Source: Sipunculus nudus | Taxonomy: Eukaryota > Annelida > Sipuncula > Golfingiida > Sipunculidae | NCBI GenBank assembly: GCA_026874595.1 | Contig: CM049306.1 | Coordinates: 18,841,019-18,905,018, forward strand | Length of the DNA: 64,000 nt | Direction of reading: 5' to 3' | Shown: positions 47,414-59,578 of the stretch, piece by piece | How the letters are laid out: the number at the start of each line of letters is the position of its first letter | Position numbering within the stretch: position 1 is the stretch's first letter | Program-made: the position numbers and the translations under genes | Notes under the pieces: generated by a model | Database searches by the model: none | Seen by the model: only the letters and a program-made list of their open reading frames with translations | What the model was told of the DNA's origin: nothing

Positions 47414-48865
47414 CTAAGAACTACCAAAAGCTAATATAAAAAGGTAAGTTTTAAGATTTCTTTTAAAAGAAGCACTGATTGAGTGCGGAAGTTCATTCCA
47501 CAACCTTGGTGCCACAGCTGAGAAAGCTCTCGAACGACACGTCTCACTTTGTGCTTTAGGAATCACTAAAAGCCCTTGGTCTGATGACCTAAGCTGCCTG
47601 ACTGGAACATAAAAAGTTAAAGAGGTTCCTAATGTAAATAGGCGATTGACCATTTATGGCTTTGTATACTAATAATAATATTTTAAAATCAATGCACTGT
47701 CGCACCGGGAGCCAATGGAGTTCTTTAAGCATAGGTGTAATGTGGTCGCGCTTCTTGGCACCAGTTACAAGCCTAGCAGCTGCATTCTGCACTCTCTGAA
47801 GCCGGTCCAGTAACTTGCTAGGAAGACCACATAGCAAAGAGTTGGAACAGTCAATCCTTGAACTGATGAACGCATGAATTAATGTTATTTGTGAATCTTG
47901 AGTTAGGAAACCCTTTATCCTAGCTATATTACGCAGGTGGTAAAAAGCCAAACTACAAATATTATTTACATGCTTATCAAGGCAAAGCCCTTGGTCAAAA
48001 ACAACCCCCAGGTTCCTAGCACAGTTTGTTGGCACAACTACAGAGTCAAATATGTTAAGAGTTTTCAACTGAATTTTGACCTTTGCTGGTTTGTACCGAT
48101 AATCAGAACCTCAGTTTTATCAGCATTGAGTTTAAGCAGATTCTGACACATCCAAACACCTATGTCATGCAAGCATGTTTCAAAGGTAGAAATAGGAACC
48201 TTTGATTCTGGTTTAAATGATACATAAATTTGACTGTCATCAGCATTAAAATGATAATCCATTCCATGCTGTCGTACTAATTCACCAAGTGGTAATGTGT
48301 AAATTGTAAAAAACAGAGGCCCCAGCACAGAACCTTGTGGAACACAGTAGGTGATCTCAGTTGGAGAAGACTTATGACCTGCAACACTGATACACTGACT
48401 TCGATTGCACAGGTATGACCTGATCCATTGCAAGGCATCTCCACTTATTCCAAGCCTGGTGGACAACCGTTGTAACAGGAGCTGATGATCCACTACATCA
48501 AAGGCAGCAGATAAATCCAATAGTATGAGAATGGATACTTGTTGGGAGTCCATAGCCCAGAGAAGATCGTTATATACTTTGAGCAGGCATGTTTCAGTGC
48601 TATGAAAAGGTCTATATGCAGACTGTTGGTCTTCATACAAATGGTTTTCCTTCATGTATGAAGTGATATGAGTGGCAACAATCTTTTCTAACACTTTAGT
48701 AAGGAACGAAAGGTTAGATATTGGCCGATAGTGCTTCAAATTATGTGCATCAAGACTGCTTTTCTTCAGTATGGGGGTTACAATAGCCGATTTCAAAGAT
48801 GCTGGAACTTCACAATTGTAAAAAGACATATGACACAATTGACAAACAAGGGACCTATGGGTCAC
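47414..48865 (-). pseudogene. LINE reverse transcriptase and C-terminal domain
   Basis: YRPISNLSFLTKVLEKIVAT, LLDLSAAFDVVDHQLLL and CVPQGSVLGPLFFTIY are RT motifs of the L2/CR1 type. The active-site box reads FNADDSQ rather than the usual YADDTQ. Three overlapping frames (48865-48065, 48068-47589, 47653-47414) show two frameshifts; the tail has LWNELPHSI. Inactive copy. Confidence 0.88.
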
Positions 48866-51478
48866 GACGCTCAGCTGTTATTTATGATAAAAAAATATTA
48901 TTTAGAAATGAGGCACATGCTGGTTTTGTGTGGTAATAAATATAAGCTGTATTATGAATTGTTGTTGTTTAGCTTATGTATGATTTTGATAGTACCTTTG
49001 GAGACAGGGAAGAGGATTGATTTCATTTATTTTATTAACAAATGGAGTACTACTGTCACACAGATTTTGACTTGGCCATATAACTTATAAGCAGAACATA
49101 TAATATAAGAGTTTAACTATTTATTAAAAAAATTACAAATATTGTCCCAAATATAATTTTTATTAAAAAAAATAAGAGAATCATATGATTTTTTAAAATG
49201 AAATATAATTGATATGATTATTGAAATAATATTAAAGAATATATTCATGAATGCATTCATGAATACATTTTGAAAGTATTTGCACGAGTATTCATATACT
49301 TTCATTTTTACCTAAATTCCCATTCTTTATGCAAGAAATTTTATAATGGAGTACATAATCATATTCGTATTTAAATACAATTACAAAGTATTCGCACCAT
49401 GTCTGGTATTTATTCAGTTTTCACCAAACAATGATGTTGAGAATCCAGAATATACAAAATTCACACATTTAAATAATGATCATAAGTACCTGGTTTTATG
49501 GCTTTTATTTATATTAAAAAATAACTGTAAAAAATTCATTTTGGCCTAATTTCACATCAATGTACACACTAGACACAGTAGGAATCTAGATTAATATTAT
49601 CAACTGCATCTTTGTCTATCATTAATTTCCTTCATATAATCCTTAATGATTAGTAATGAATAATATGATTTACTTCTTTATCATTAAAAATGAACTGAAA
49701 AATGCCATAAGTGACTGCATGGTGTTATTTGGAATATGTGACATTCTACCCATCGATACAAGATTCTTATATCATCAGTAATTGCAAGTTAATTTGTTGT
49801 TATTATAAACTAACAAATTCCTTTTCTATTTTTCTTTAATTTGTTATTAAAAACCAATAAAAATTTATTAATTTATTGTTTATTGTTATGTTGTTGGTTA
49901 AAACTACTAGATGAGTTGGGTTGAACACCTGGATCAACTGTGGCTGGCCATCAGCTGCCTGGATTCTCCCCTCAAGCGTGCATAATTTGATGAAAGGTCA
50001 ACAAGGTCAACATACAGGTGACTCAAGAGGGGCTGGAGAGAGCCAAAGTCTGACAGGGTCTCATAAAAAACATTAATAAAAGCTACAATATTTGGCAAAT
50101 TTCTTTCAGCTTTCTAAACTAAAAATCTGAAATCCTTATGTGTGCATGATATGAAAATTATATCAACAGTGCTCTTGGGAAACAAACGTGCCATGGTCAC
50201 AGTTGGGCAAAATTTAAGGTACTAATTTTATATTTATACTAATAACTTATAAAATTTGAAAAATTCAGAACTATTTTGGGTATTCAATTGAATCTTGATT
50301 AAATAATGTTACATCCCTGACAAAAAAGATCTCTAGCTTCAGCAATGCCCTTGTTAAGGGAGTAAATATATTTCTTGATTTTTTACAAAGTGCATTATGT
50401 TTGGGCCCATAACTTAAAAAAAATACACAATACTGACATCATTTCTGGCATGTGCATAGTGAATGTATAGAAAAATATGTATATTATATATAATCAAAGT
50501 CAGATCAGTGGTTTTGATATTAGGCAGTCTTAAAGTGTAACATTGGTTTTTAATGGAAAAATGAAGTTTTTCATTTATATCTCGAAGGAATTAAGTTCTA
50601 GTGACCAAATTCTTGGCATGGTAGGGGATTTTGGAGAAATCTAACTGTATGCCAAATTTAAGGAACCTAGAGCTGAAGCTCGGGAGCTGAGCTCTAGCAA
50701 ACTGCATAACACTAGCAATATGTGACATGGTGCTTGAAAACTTGAATAAAATCTACAGTTTTTGATCAACTGGTTTCAAATTTTTGGTGTTAACAGTTGA
50801 AATGCTAACAAAAACATGCTGTGAAAATTAAATCCACACCAGTTACAGCAAAAAAACGTGCCATGGTCAAATTTGGGCAAAATTTAAGGTACCAATTTTT
50901 TATTTTTGCTAATATTTTTAAAAATTTCAAAGATTTTGATCTAATTTTGGGTATACAATTTAATTTTGATTAATAAAAGTAATATTACTGGAAAAAAAGG
51001 GCTTAGCTTTAACAAGTTTTGTGTTAAGTGATAAAATTTCTTTCCTGATTATTTAAAAAATGCATTATGTTTGGGCCCATAACTTTTTTAAATTAAATAA
51101 TACAGACCTAATTTCTGGCATGTACATAGGAATTATATAGAGGATTATTTATAGGAAATATGAGGAAAAACAGATGAGTGGTTTTGATATTAGGCAGTCC
51201 TAAAGTGTGAAAATAGGTTTTAAATAAAAAATTGAGGTTTTTCCTTAATTTCTCAAAGGAATGAAGTCGCAAAGACCCAGTTTTCGGCTTGGTAGGAGAT
51301 CTTGGGGACATCTAACATTATGCTGAATTTTGGATTCCTAGGTCTTACGGTTTCAAAACGTGCCACATCTACGGACGGACAGACGGACGGACGGACAGAC
51401 GGACGGACAGACGGACGGACGACGGACAATGGACCTCGACTATAGCTCAGATGACTTATAGTCAGCTGAGCTAAAAAT
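48846..51478 (+). mobile_element. Family C hairpin-ended element, copy 1, inserted in LINE
   Basis: Starts aagggacctatgggtcac, then gctcagctgttat. Core has two ~660-bp direct repeats (agatctctagcttcagcaat ~50330; related copy ~50995). A (GACGGACG)n tract (51371-51425) and terminal hairpin AGCTCAGATGACTTATAG... closing CTGAGCT (51444-51472) follow. Interrupts the LINE frame. Confidence 0.75.
51371..51425. repeat. (ACGG/ACAG)n microsatellite
   Basis: acggacggacagacggacgg-type tract just before the family C terminal hairpin. Confidence 0.9.
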
Positions 51479-52383
51479 TGGAATAAAGACATCCGCACAT
51501 TGCTTAACAAGCCAGGTTGGAAAAGGGTCAAGTTCACAGTGCTTAGCTGGTGAGCGCTGTAAGATTTGAGAGATCTCCTCTTCAGATGGGGGTATGAAAG
51601 TATCTAGTGTGCAATCTGCAGTAGTGGCCTAAGCCGTTTCTACAGGGAAAGCACAGCGCTGTTCCAGCAACTTATTGTGAATTGAAGCAACTTTATTTGT
51701 GAAGAAATGGCTAAAAACCTCGGCTGTCCCTCAGGAACTTGGCATCTCTGATTGTGAACGTTTGCCAAGAAGGTTATTCACTATTGAAAAAAAGAGCCTT
51801 TGAGTCATCACCACATTCTGCTACCTTTCTCGTATAAAATAAGCGTTTGGCCTTTAGAATAAGCTGATTTACCTCCTGTCTGTGTTTAACATACATTTCA
51901 TGATGAACTGTTAATTTGGATGCTCTCCACTGTCTCTCTAATTTGCGCAACTTACATTTAGCAATCCCCCCATTCCCCTCCCCGTGAATGGTGGTTTTGT
52001 TAGTAAACGGATGTGAGCTTTTCTGTATTAATGAGAATATTCTCTGTTAGTATTCACACGCCAGAAGCTCCACCTACAAAATTTTCCCTGAGTAGGCCTA
52101 TCATCGCCCACTTCCGCCTCATTCTCGGTATCTAGGTCATGCCTCGCTTTGGTAGAGCCACATTATTCGAGGGCGAAGTAGATAGTTTCAGGGGAGGGAC
52201 AGATGATTGTAATACAGAAAAGCTCACATCCGTTTACTAACAAAACCACCATTCACGGGGAGGGGAATGGGGGTTTTATTACGTAAACATCGATGTGAGC
52301 GTTTTCTGTATTAATGAGAAGAAACAGATAAACCATAGGGAGGGAGATACTGACCTGGAACGACGAGGATGAAGATAGTGCGG

Positions 52384-53577
52384 TCAGCAAGTAGCAGAAA
52401 CCACAGCAGAAGACGACGTCTGCAGGCAGGTAGCGGGCCGAACGGGAGTAGACGTCGTGGAAGCTGCGCTGGTGACGTTAACGATAGTGCCTGCGGCAAC
52501 CACAGGACCCATGGCATATAGGCCGGAGTCTTGCTGGCGGACGTCCTTGAGGTAAAATTGAGTAAACGTGGAAGGGGACTTCCAGATACCCATTTTGACC
52601 AGCGCGGCAGGAGACACGCCCGATAGGTGAGCGAAGGATGAGGCGATAGCCCTGACCTCATGAGCCGTGACATGGAAGGACTGTAGTTCAGCCGGATGTA
52701 AAGAGTCATGGGCGGCGATGATAGCAGCCTTTATCCAGTTACTGATAGTAATAGGACTTATTTCTTTATCGGCTGCACCCAATTTTGAAGAAATAGAAAG
52801 TTTCTTAGGGCCCCCCCCCCCCCCCCCCCCGGAGAGATTTTGTAGCCTTAAGATAGTATCTTAAGGCCCGGACGGGGCAATTCGTGGCGCCGAACCGGTA
52901 CCGGCCATTAGGCAGGGCAGGAACGTGCCATGAAATTGCGGGGTCATCGTAAGACTGTGATTTTCGATAAAAGTCCGGAGGAAAGTGAAAGACTGCGGAT
53001 GAACTGTCAGCCGCAATTTGAGAAAATTTAGGATCGGCCATGAGAGCATGAAGCTCAGCACGTCGGCCAGCAGTGGCGAGCGCCAGGAGGAACGCCGTCT
53101 TACGCGACAGATGGAGCAGGTGCGCGGAGCAGAGCGGCTCATAAGGAGAGCTGCGGAGGTGCCGGAGTACCACGTCAAGGCGCCAAGAAGGAACTACGTA
53201 CCGGGGTGGGTCGAAAGAGTACGGACCTCCTGGAGAAAATCGGAAACGACGGGATGACGGAGAACCGAATCCCTACGGAGGGGGCGAAGCACGGAAAGAA
53301 GAGCTGCCCGATAGCCGCGAATACTGGGGAAAGATAAACGTTTATCCTGTAATAAATGCAGGAGGAAATCAAGGAGCGACTGGACCGACAGTAAGAACGC
53401 GCTCAGAGGGTACGACCAAGCAGCCCGAGGACGGAGCGGCAGATCGACCAACAGCAGCAGGAGAATGGGCGGAGAGACGAGAAATGAACGACATCGAGGA
53501 AACCACGGAGCCACTGGATGAAACGGGACGATCAGGATGAGGTCCGTGAGAGGAGCCGCCGAGAGACGTAGGAGCAA
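52384..53577 (-). pseudogene. DIRS tyrosine recombinase, frameshifted
   Basis: N-terminal part VQSLLDFLLHLLQDKRLSFP, catalytic Arg in LALATAGRRAELHALM, then C-terminal FHVTAHEVRAIASSFAHLSG and [15 protein letters not shown] with HxxR and Tyr. A poly-C run at 52811-52830 separates two frames. Relative to the copy at 4628-6883 it lacks ~110 bp near 53386. Confidence 0.85.
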
Positions 53578-53607
53578 CCGCGGGATCAGGGTCGGCGCCG
53601 GGAACCC

Positions 53608-54135
53608 CTACAAGAACCGGCCGGTCCAGGCGGACGGGGGCAAGTCCGGGAGAAGGACGCGAGGGCGACGTAGCCGTGGACGGGACGGAACGAGGGGCGG
53701 AGAGTTCGGGAAATCGAACAGGTCGAAATCCGGAGTCCCCCAAGCGTCGAAGATCCCCTGGAGAACCGGCGGAGGAAGAGAAACGGCTGTAAGGGTACCG
53801 AGGCGATCCCGGGAAAGGGCGTCTGCAAGGACGTTCACGGCGCCGTGGACATGACGAGCCTGAAGTGTAATACCAAGAGGGATACACAGATCGAACAGCC
53901 GATAAGTTTCCCGCAGCAGCGAGGGTGACCGAGTGCCGCCCTGCCTGTTGATATATGCAAGAACCGTCGTGTTGTCTGTCATGACGAGAACATGGCTGTC
54001 GAGGAAGCATAGAGACCAGCGTTCGAGCGCACGATGGACCACTCTGAGTTCCAGAACATTGATATGGAGCAGACGCTCCCGAGGAGACCAGAGGCCGGAA
54101 ATACGAAGATCGGCCAGGTGGGCACCCCAGCCCAA
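53608..54135 (-). pseudogene. DIRS RNase H
   Basis: WGAHLADLRISGLWSPRERL, INVLELRVVHRALE, VMTDNTTVLAYINRQGGTRS and NVLADALSRD: the D-E-D-D set of the DIRS RNase H appears intact over this 175-codon frame. Confidence 0.85.
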
Positions 54136-54213
54136 CTGAGACGCGTCGGTAAAGATCGCAAAGGCGACGGTCTGCGTGAACAGAAAGCGACGAAGGAGAT
54201 AAGACAGCCGGAG

Positions 54214-55205
54214 TCAGGGGCGGAGGGCCCGCCAGGCCTGGTGGGCAGGCAGAATCACCGTACTCTGAGATGCCGAACCCAGGAGACGCGCGGAGCGGAG
54301 GAGTGACTGCACCGTGCGGAAGAATAGGCGGCCCATGGGGACGAACGTGGCCGCCCAGTTGAGAGAACCGTGTAAGGAAGCCGCCAGATATGAGCCTACA
54401 CGTCGAGCCGACAGAAGGGAGCGGATCCGCCGGCGCAGATTGACCGCGAAGTCGAGCGGGAGAGATACACGACCGGCCCGAAAATCCAGGACCACCCCCA
54501 GAAACTGAATGGTCTGGGTAGGGACCAGATAAGACTTCTGGACATTGACCAGAAAGCCTAGATCGCGAAGAAGGAAAAGCACGAGGGCACGGTGGTGGAG
54601 AAGTAGATTGCGAGATGGGGCGTGAACGAGCCAGTCGTCCAAGTACGGGAGGACTGATACCCCGACCGACCAGAGGTAAGTGGTTACAGCATGAACAAGG
54701 AATGTAAAAGAACCAGGGCGCAATATTGACCCCGAATGGGAGGGCCCTGAACTGAAACACGCGAGGGCCGTGGGCGAACCGAAGGTACGGCTGAGACACA
54801 GGGTGGATCGGTACATGGAAATACGCGTCTGTTAAATCGATCTTGAACGCCCAGTCGCCCTGGCGGACGGTGCGGAGCACGGCGGGTATATTGAACATTC
54901 GAAAATGGGGAGGTCGTATAAAGGCATTGAGGCGCTTCAAATCTATAATCGGGCGCCACTGGCCGTGTGGTTTGGGGACAAGAAAAATGCGGGAATAAAA
55001 ACCCGGGAGTTCCGGGATCGACCGGGAGAATGGCGCCCTTCAGGAGAAGGGACCGAATGGCATTTTCTAGCGCGAGACGCTTGGCCGGAGCCCTGGGTGG
55101 GGGAGTAACGGAAACGCCGTACGGGGCGGAGGGGTGAAAAACGAAATTCGGAAACCAAAACGAACTGTGCTTAAAACTAGGGGATGCGAGGTGACACGCC
55201 TCCAA
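54214..55205 (-). pseudogene. DIRS reverse transcriptase, frameshifted
   Basis: Motifs in order: ALENAIRSLLLKGAILPV, KRLNAFIRPPHFRMFNIPA, KIDLTDAYFHVPIHP, FQFRALPFGVNIAPW, then in another frame SVLPYLDDWLVHAPSRN with the catalytic DD, and FLGVVLDFRAGRVSLP. The frameshift after APW separates the palm motifs. Confidence 0.88.
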
Positions 55206-57137
55206 GCCGGATAACAGGTCTGAAGACAGCCGCCTACCGGACCTGGAGTGTCACTTACGGCCGCCACCCCTCCGAGCTGATTTACTGCGAAAGGAGGAGG
55301 CCTGGCGAGACCCGGACGTCCGAGCAGATGGGTGGGCGGGAGCCACCGAGCAGCTAGCAGCCGGAGCCCGTACCGGAGCAGTACGGGACCAGTAAGGGCG
55401 AGACGCCTGTGAGGTCGGAGGAGGCGCCGACCAGAGGCGGGCCTGACGATCTGAACGATCCTGGGCAGCCTCATAGACGCGGGATAGATGACCCCGAAGA
55501 GGAGAGATCCCGTGAACGGCTGAGTAAAGAGATCGGAGAGCCCCGCGGGAGATAGCGCGGGCTGGACGGAGCGAAGGGTGCGGAGACACCCGGCGCGGCG
55601 GAGCAAAATACAATCCTCCACCAGGCGCCAGGCCAAGTGTTGTAACTCGGCACATGCGTGAGCAGAAGCCTGCCATATATTATTTAACATAGACGGAGAA
55701 ATAGACAACAGGCTGGTATGGGCCTGAAGGTTGTTGACAACGCCGGCGGTCTGGCGGGCGAGAGCCTCCATATCAGAGAGCTGAGAATTGGATACATGCG
55801 CCGCCGGGGAATAAAGCAACCTACCGTCAGAGAAGGGTTGATCATCGGTTCCAATGGAACAGCGGGAAAGGAGGGAGACGGGACGAGCCTGTCGAGGCAG
55901 GTCGCCCGATACGCCTAAGGTGACCACAAGGGACCGGTCTGCCAAGGGCGCCGCGCGCCAGGTGGCACCGGCGACCCAGACGATGAGGATATAGCGCCGG
56001 TGACGGCGGCATGATGATTGTCAAGCAGCCGAGCCGTCTCATCGGTAAATTCCATGCAGACCTGAGGTCCGGAAGTCGGCGCCGAGAGCGTGGACGGGTT
56101 CAGATAGAACCCGGCCGACGCGGCAGAGGCGGGCAGCCGCCTGAGGCGCTGGAAGGTCGGCCCATCCGGGCGAGACTCCTGCATGGTGCGGGCCACCTGA
56201 TCAAGTAGGTCAGACTTCATGGTGCGCCACGCCTGCCTCTGCGTGTTGAGAGCAGTCCACTGATCCGTACCGGCCAGAGGCGCCTGATCTGTAAATACAA
56301 GCGGAGAACGGACGGACGGAGAATCAAGAGCAGACGAGGCCGCAGGAGCGGCTGGGGCACAGACGGGGTCCGTATCAGGAACCGCAGGGCAGGCGGCTGG
56401 AGACCGGGACGGGAGGGGAACCGCATCAGCGGAAGGACGGTCCCTAAGGGGACGAAGGGACAGACAGCTAGGAAGGGGCGGATCAAACAGGGGGGGGGAG
56501 CACTTACCTGCGCTGGAGCCGGTGGGGAACGGGTGACTTCCAGCCGAGCGGAACGCTGCGGGGACAACACAGGAGGATCGGTCAAAGACACCTGCCCCGG
56601 AGCCGTGGCCTGGGGCGCGGACTCCGACTCAAGGTCGAAATCCGCCCTTAAGGATTCACAAAAACAGGAGAGACGGTGAATGAGGGAAACAGTAAGAGCA
56701 TTCTCGGGGGGCCCGGGCGGGGCAGGGGTCGGATGCTTCCTGGAGGGGGCAGCTAGAGCCCTAGCCGGAGCCCCAACAGGGGTCTGGAAGACAGAGCCCT
56801 GGGAGGGAGGGACAGGATCGGGAACGAGAAGGGGATCCGCAGAGGGGGAGCGTAAGGCCACCCGACTAGACACAGAAGGAGTGGCGCCCCCCCCTGCTCC
56901 CCACCACCGGAGCCGAAGACAGCTCAGGAGAGGGCTCAATGGGATCAAGGGCAGTCGACCATGCATGAAGTCGTGCCCATTGAGAGGCGGCCACGTGTGA
57001 CAATAATAACATGGGTCCGCCTCACCAAGGCATGTGCCTTCACTGGAGCGACAGCCGAGACAAGAGGGGTGGGTATCCCAGGAAGGTAGAGACGCTCCAC
57101 AAGAGGAACAAATCCGAGAGACGTCCATAGTGGCCAA
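55067..57137 (-). pseudogene. DIRS gag, three frames
   Basis: The first frame (57137-56217) starts MATMDVSRICSSCGASLPSW with clustered Cys/His (CSSC, HPSC, CLGC, CYYC), a gag-like zinc-binding start. The frame shifts near 56220 and again near 55945 (LARQTAGVVNNLQAHTSLLS, WQASAHACAELQHLAWRLV). Probably one gag ORF broken twice. Confidence 0.7.
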
Positions 57138-57565
57138 GGGAAAATGAAAGCGTACTTACAGTAAGTGAAGCAACGAGCATGGGAAAACCAACAGCGGACG
57201 GACGGGAGGAGCCCGTCAACACGTCCGTCTAGCACAAACGCCAGAAGAATAATGTGGCTCTACCAAAGCGAGGCATGACCTAGATACCAAGAATGAGGCG
57301 GAAGTGGGCGATGATAGGCCTACTCAGGGAAAATTTTGTAGGTGGAGCTTCTGGCGTGTGAATACTAACAGAGAATATTCTCATTAATACAGAAAACGCT
57401 CACATCAATGTTTACGTAATAAAACTTAATGTCAGGCACATACCACGGTGTATTTCCACGTATTAATATGTCTTTAGTCAGAAGCGGAGCATGGTCATCC
57501 AGTACAGATTTCACAACACAATTATACTGAGTGACATTAAACTCCAAAAAAGGTAGAGCTGTAAT

Positions 57566-59578
57566 GAAACATTATATCATAATGTGATGCATATATCACA
57601 AAACTTCCATCACAAATACATGATTCAATACATATGAGGCATATTAAGTTTAGATTATTCCTTGTTTTTAAAGACACCATTTCTCATACAATCCTCTCAT
57701 ATAGAAGTAATTTTCTAACTGTCAAAATAAAATTAATCTCCAAACAATCAGCTCATCAAATGCTGTCACTTGTCAGATGCTGTCACACTTGTTTTGGTCA
57801 TTTTTATTTAAACTAATAACATGATGGTCCCAGTGGAAAGTGAAAACATCATGCGTGTCATGATGTGGGCTTAACTGGGGTTAAACATGAACATTTTATA
57901 AATAACAGCTTGGATGACTTTCAGTTCTCATTATTTTACAAACACATACACGTACCGAGAAGTCCTTAAAAATTAATAACTGTTATCTTAAAGCAGTGAG
58001 ATCAAAAACTTCCTCTGTAAAAACAAGCATGTTCTGTATATTTATGTTCTAGCAAATTTATATTCATAATATAATATTGGAGGTCAGATTTTTCAAAGAA
58101 ATCCACCAAAAAACACAGAAAAATACCAGAAATCAACCAAAAGCACTTGTATCAAAAGTTTTTTTACATTACTAATTATTTAATTGTTTAACTGATATCT
58201 AGCATAAAATGATAAGATTAATAGGGTAAAAAGTATTATTTAATATAATAATTAACAAATCCAATAATTTACATATATAATCCATTCAAAATTTGAAGGT
58301 CTAATATACTTATGACTTATTATTTAAATATTTTAAAACAAAGGAATAAATTTTAGTCAATCATAACATGGGATTTTTATACTGACGGGAGAAACCGACG
58401 TTGTCTTGTACATGCCTGGTGACTTGGGCTAAAGGAAAGATATCGCCACCTTTTAGCCAAATTGGTTACTAACACTGCCAACAGCAGCTTGAGAGGAGAG
58501 AAATAAATGCCAAGTTCAATATCAAATTCATTTATATATATGTTTATTAACCTTATCACTTTATGTTAGTTATCAGTAAAAACAAAATATTCAGGAATGT
58601 CAAAGTGCTTAGTTTATTTTCAGTGTTTTTTGGTTGATTCTCTGTAGTTTTCTGTGAATAGTCCGACCGTAATATTTGTGAACGTAAGAGGCGTTAAATG
58701 TCATATAGACCTGCACTGACGGACTTTCTGGGGAAGTGATCTCTGGATCACTGCTTGAACTCATTCGTTAAATTGGAAGGCCAATCACAGTTATCAAAGT
58801 AATCAACTTAGGTAAATCCATCCAGTTTAGGATGCCTCATACACTGTTTACCGAATCCGGAATCCTCAACCCACATCCAACTTCTGGTACATGTACATTG
58901 TCTGAACAGTGGTAATATTTTATAATGTCACTTGTGTGTCACATACACTTATATTTATACCAAACGTTTTTATTTTATAAAATGTATACAGGTGCATTGA
59001 ACTAACCATCCCTAGTCCACAGGTGCAAGGACTTGGTGGTGGTGGTGTGTGTGTGTTTGGGGGTTGGAATGTTGGGAGTAACAACATCTCTGTATATACA
59101 TACAGGATATTCATTTAATTCAACAGTACTTACAATATAAAAAAAGTTCATATCCAATTACTGAATATTTAAAAAAGGACAGACAGACTGGTAGACAAAC
59201 AAAGGTTTAATTATATTTTTATTTGTTAAAATTATTTAAAAGAAAACTGATTTCTTTGAAAACGCTACATAACCACAAAATGGCATCTTCTGCATTACTC
59301 CTTGAATTACTATTTCAAGAAAAGTTTTGTATATTGTAGTGGAAACAGCATAACAATTAAGGGAATACAGTGCAAATATTAACAATTACTGCATAATACT
59401 TGGTGGGGGGGGGGGGGGGGGGTTGATATGAGAATAACTGTACACCTGTCACAGCAGCTGGAGGATCTCCCCCAGTGACCTATTACAAATCAGTTACCCT
59501 GGCACAGCTGATCTCTTGTGTTTTTTCAGGTTGGTATGAGATTTTTGGGACACCTTACTGAGTCTAAAGTAAGGTTAA
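57566..59578. other. No gene recognised
   Basis: AT-rich sequence in the presumed HDAC6 5' intron; GT-rich stretch at 59036-59056. Only chance ORFs. Confidence 0.5.
59402..59422. repeat. Poly-G run
   Basis: About 20 consecutive G after ttggt; potential G-quadruplex and a likely place for sequencing error. Confidence 0.9.

Larger units (their letters stand above)
51966..57425 (-). mobile_element. DIRS-type retrotransposon, near full length
   Basis: About 5.46 kb. On the minus strand: 5' arm (57425-57240), gag, RT, RNase H, tyrosine recombinase, then an internal complementary region (~52330-52200) and 3' arm to 51966. The complementary region is the reverse complement of both outer ends fused (gtaataaaac|cccccattcccc), the hallmark of DIRS circular intermediates. 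No target duplication; inserted in the LINE between PWYVPDIK and the RKLERQW region. Reading frames carry frameshifts. Confidence 0.92.
47253..57565 (-). mobile_element. 5'-truncated L2/CR1-like LINE, split by two later insertions
   Basis: LINE pieces read on the minus strand: 57565-57426 (linker before RT, KSVLDDHAPLLTKD and NTPWYVPDIK), 51965-51479 (LRKLERQWRAS, LDTFIPPSEEE, LDPFPTWL) and 48845-47253 (RT and 3' tail). A DIRS element (51966-57425) and a family C element (48846-51478) separate them. The 3' tail is a TATAT-rich run ending ~15 bp before the HDAC6 exon 1 acceptor. LINE sequence totals about 2.2 kb. Confidence 0.85.
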
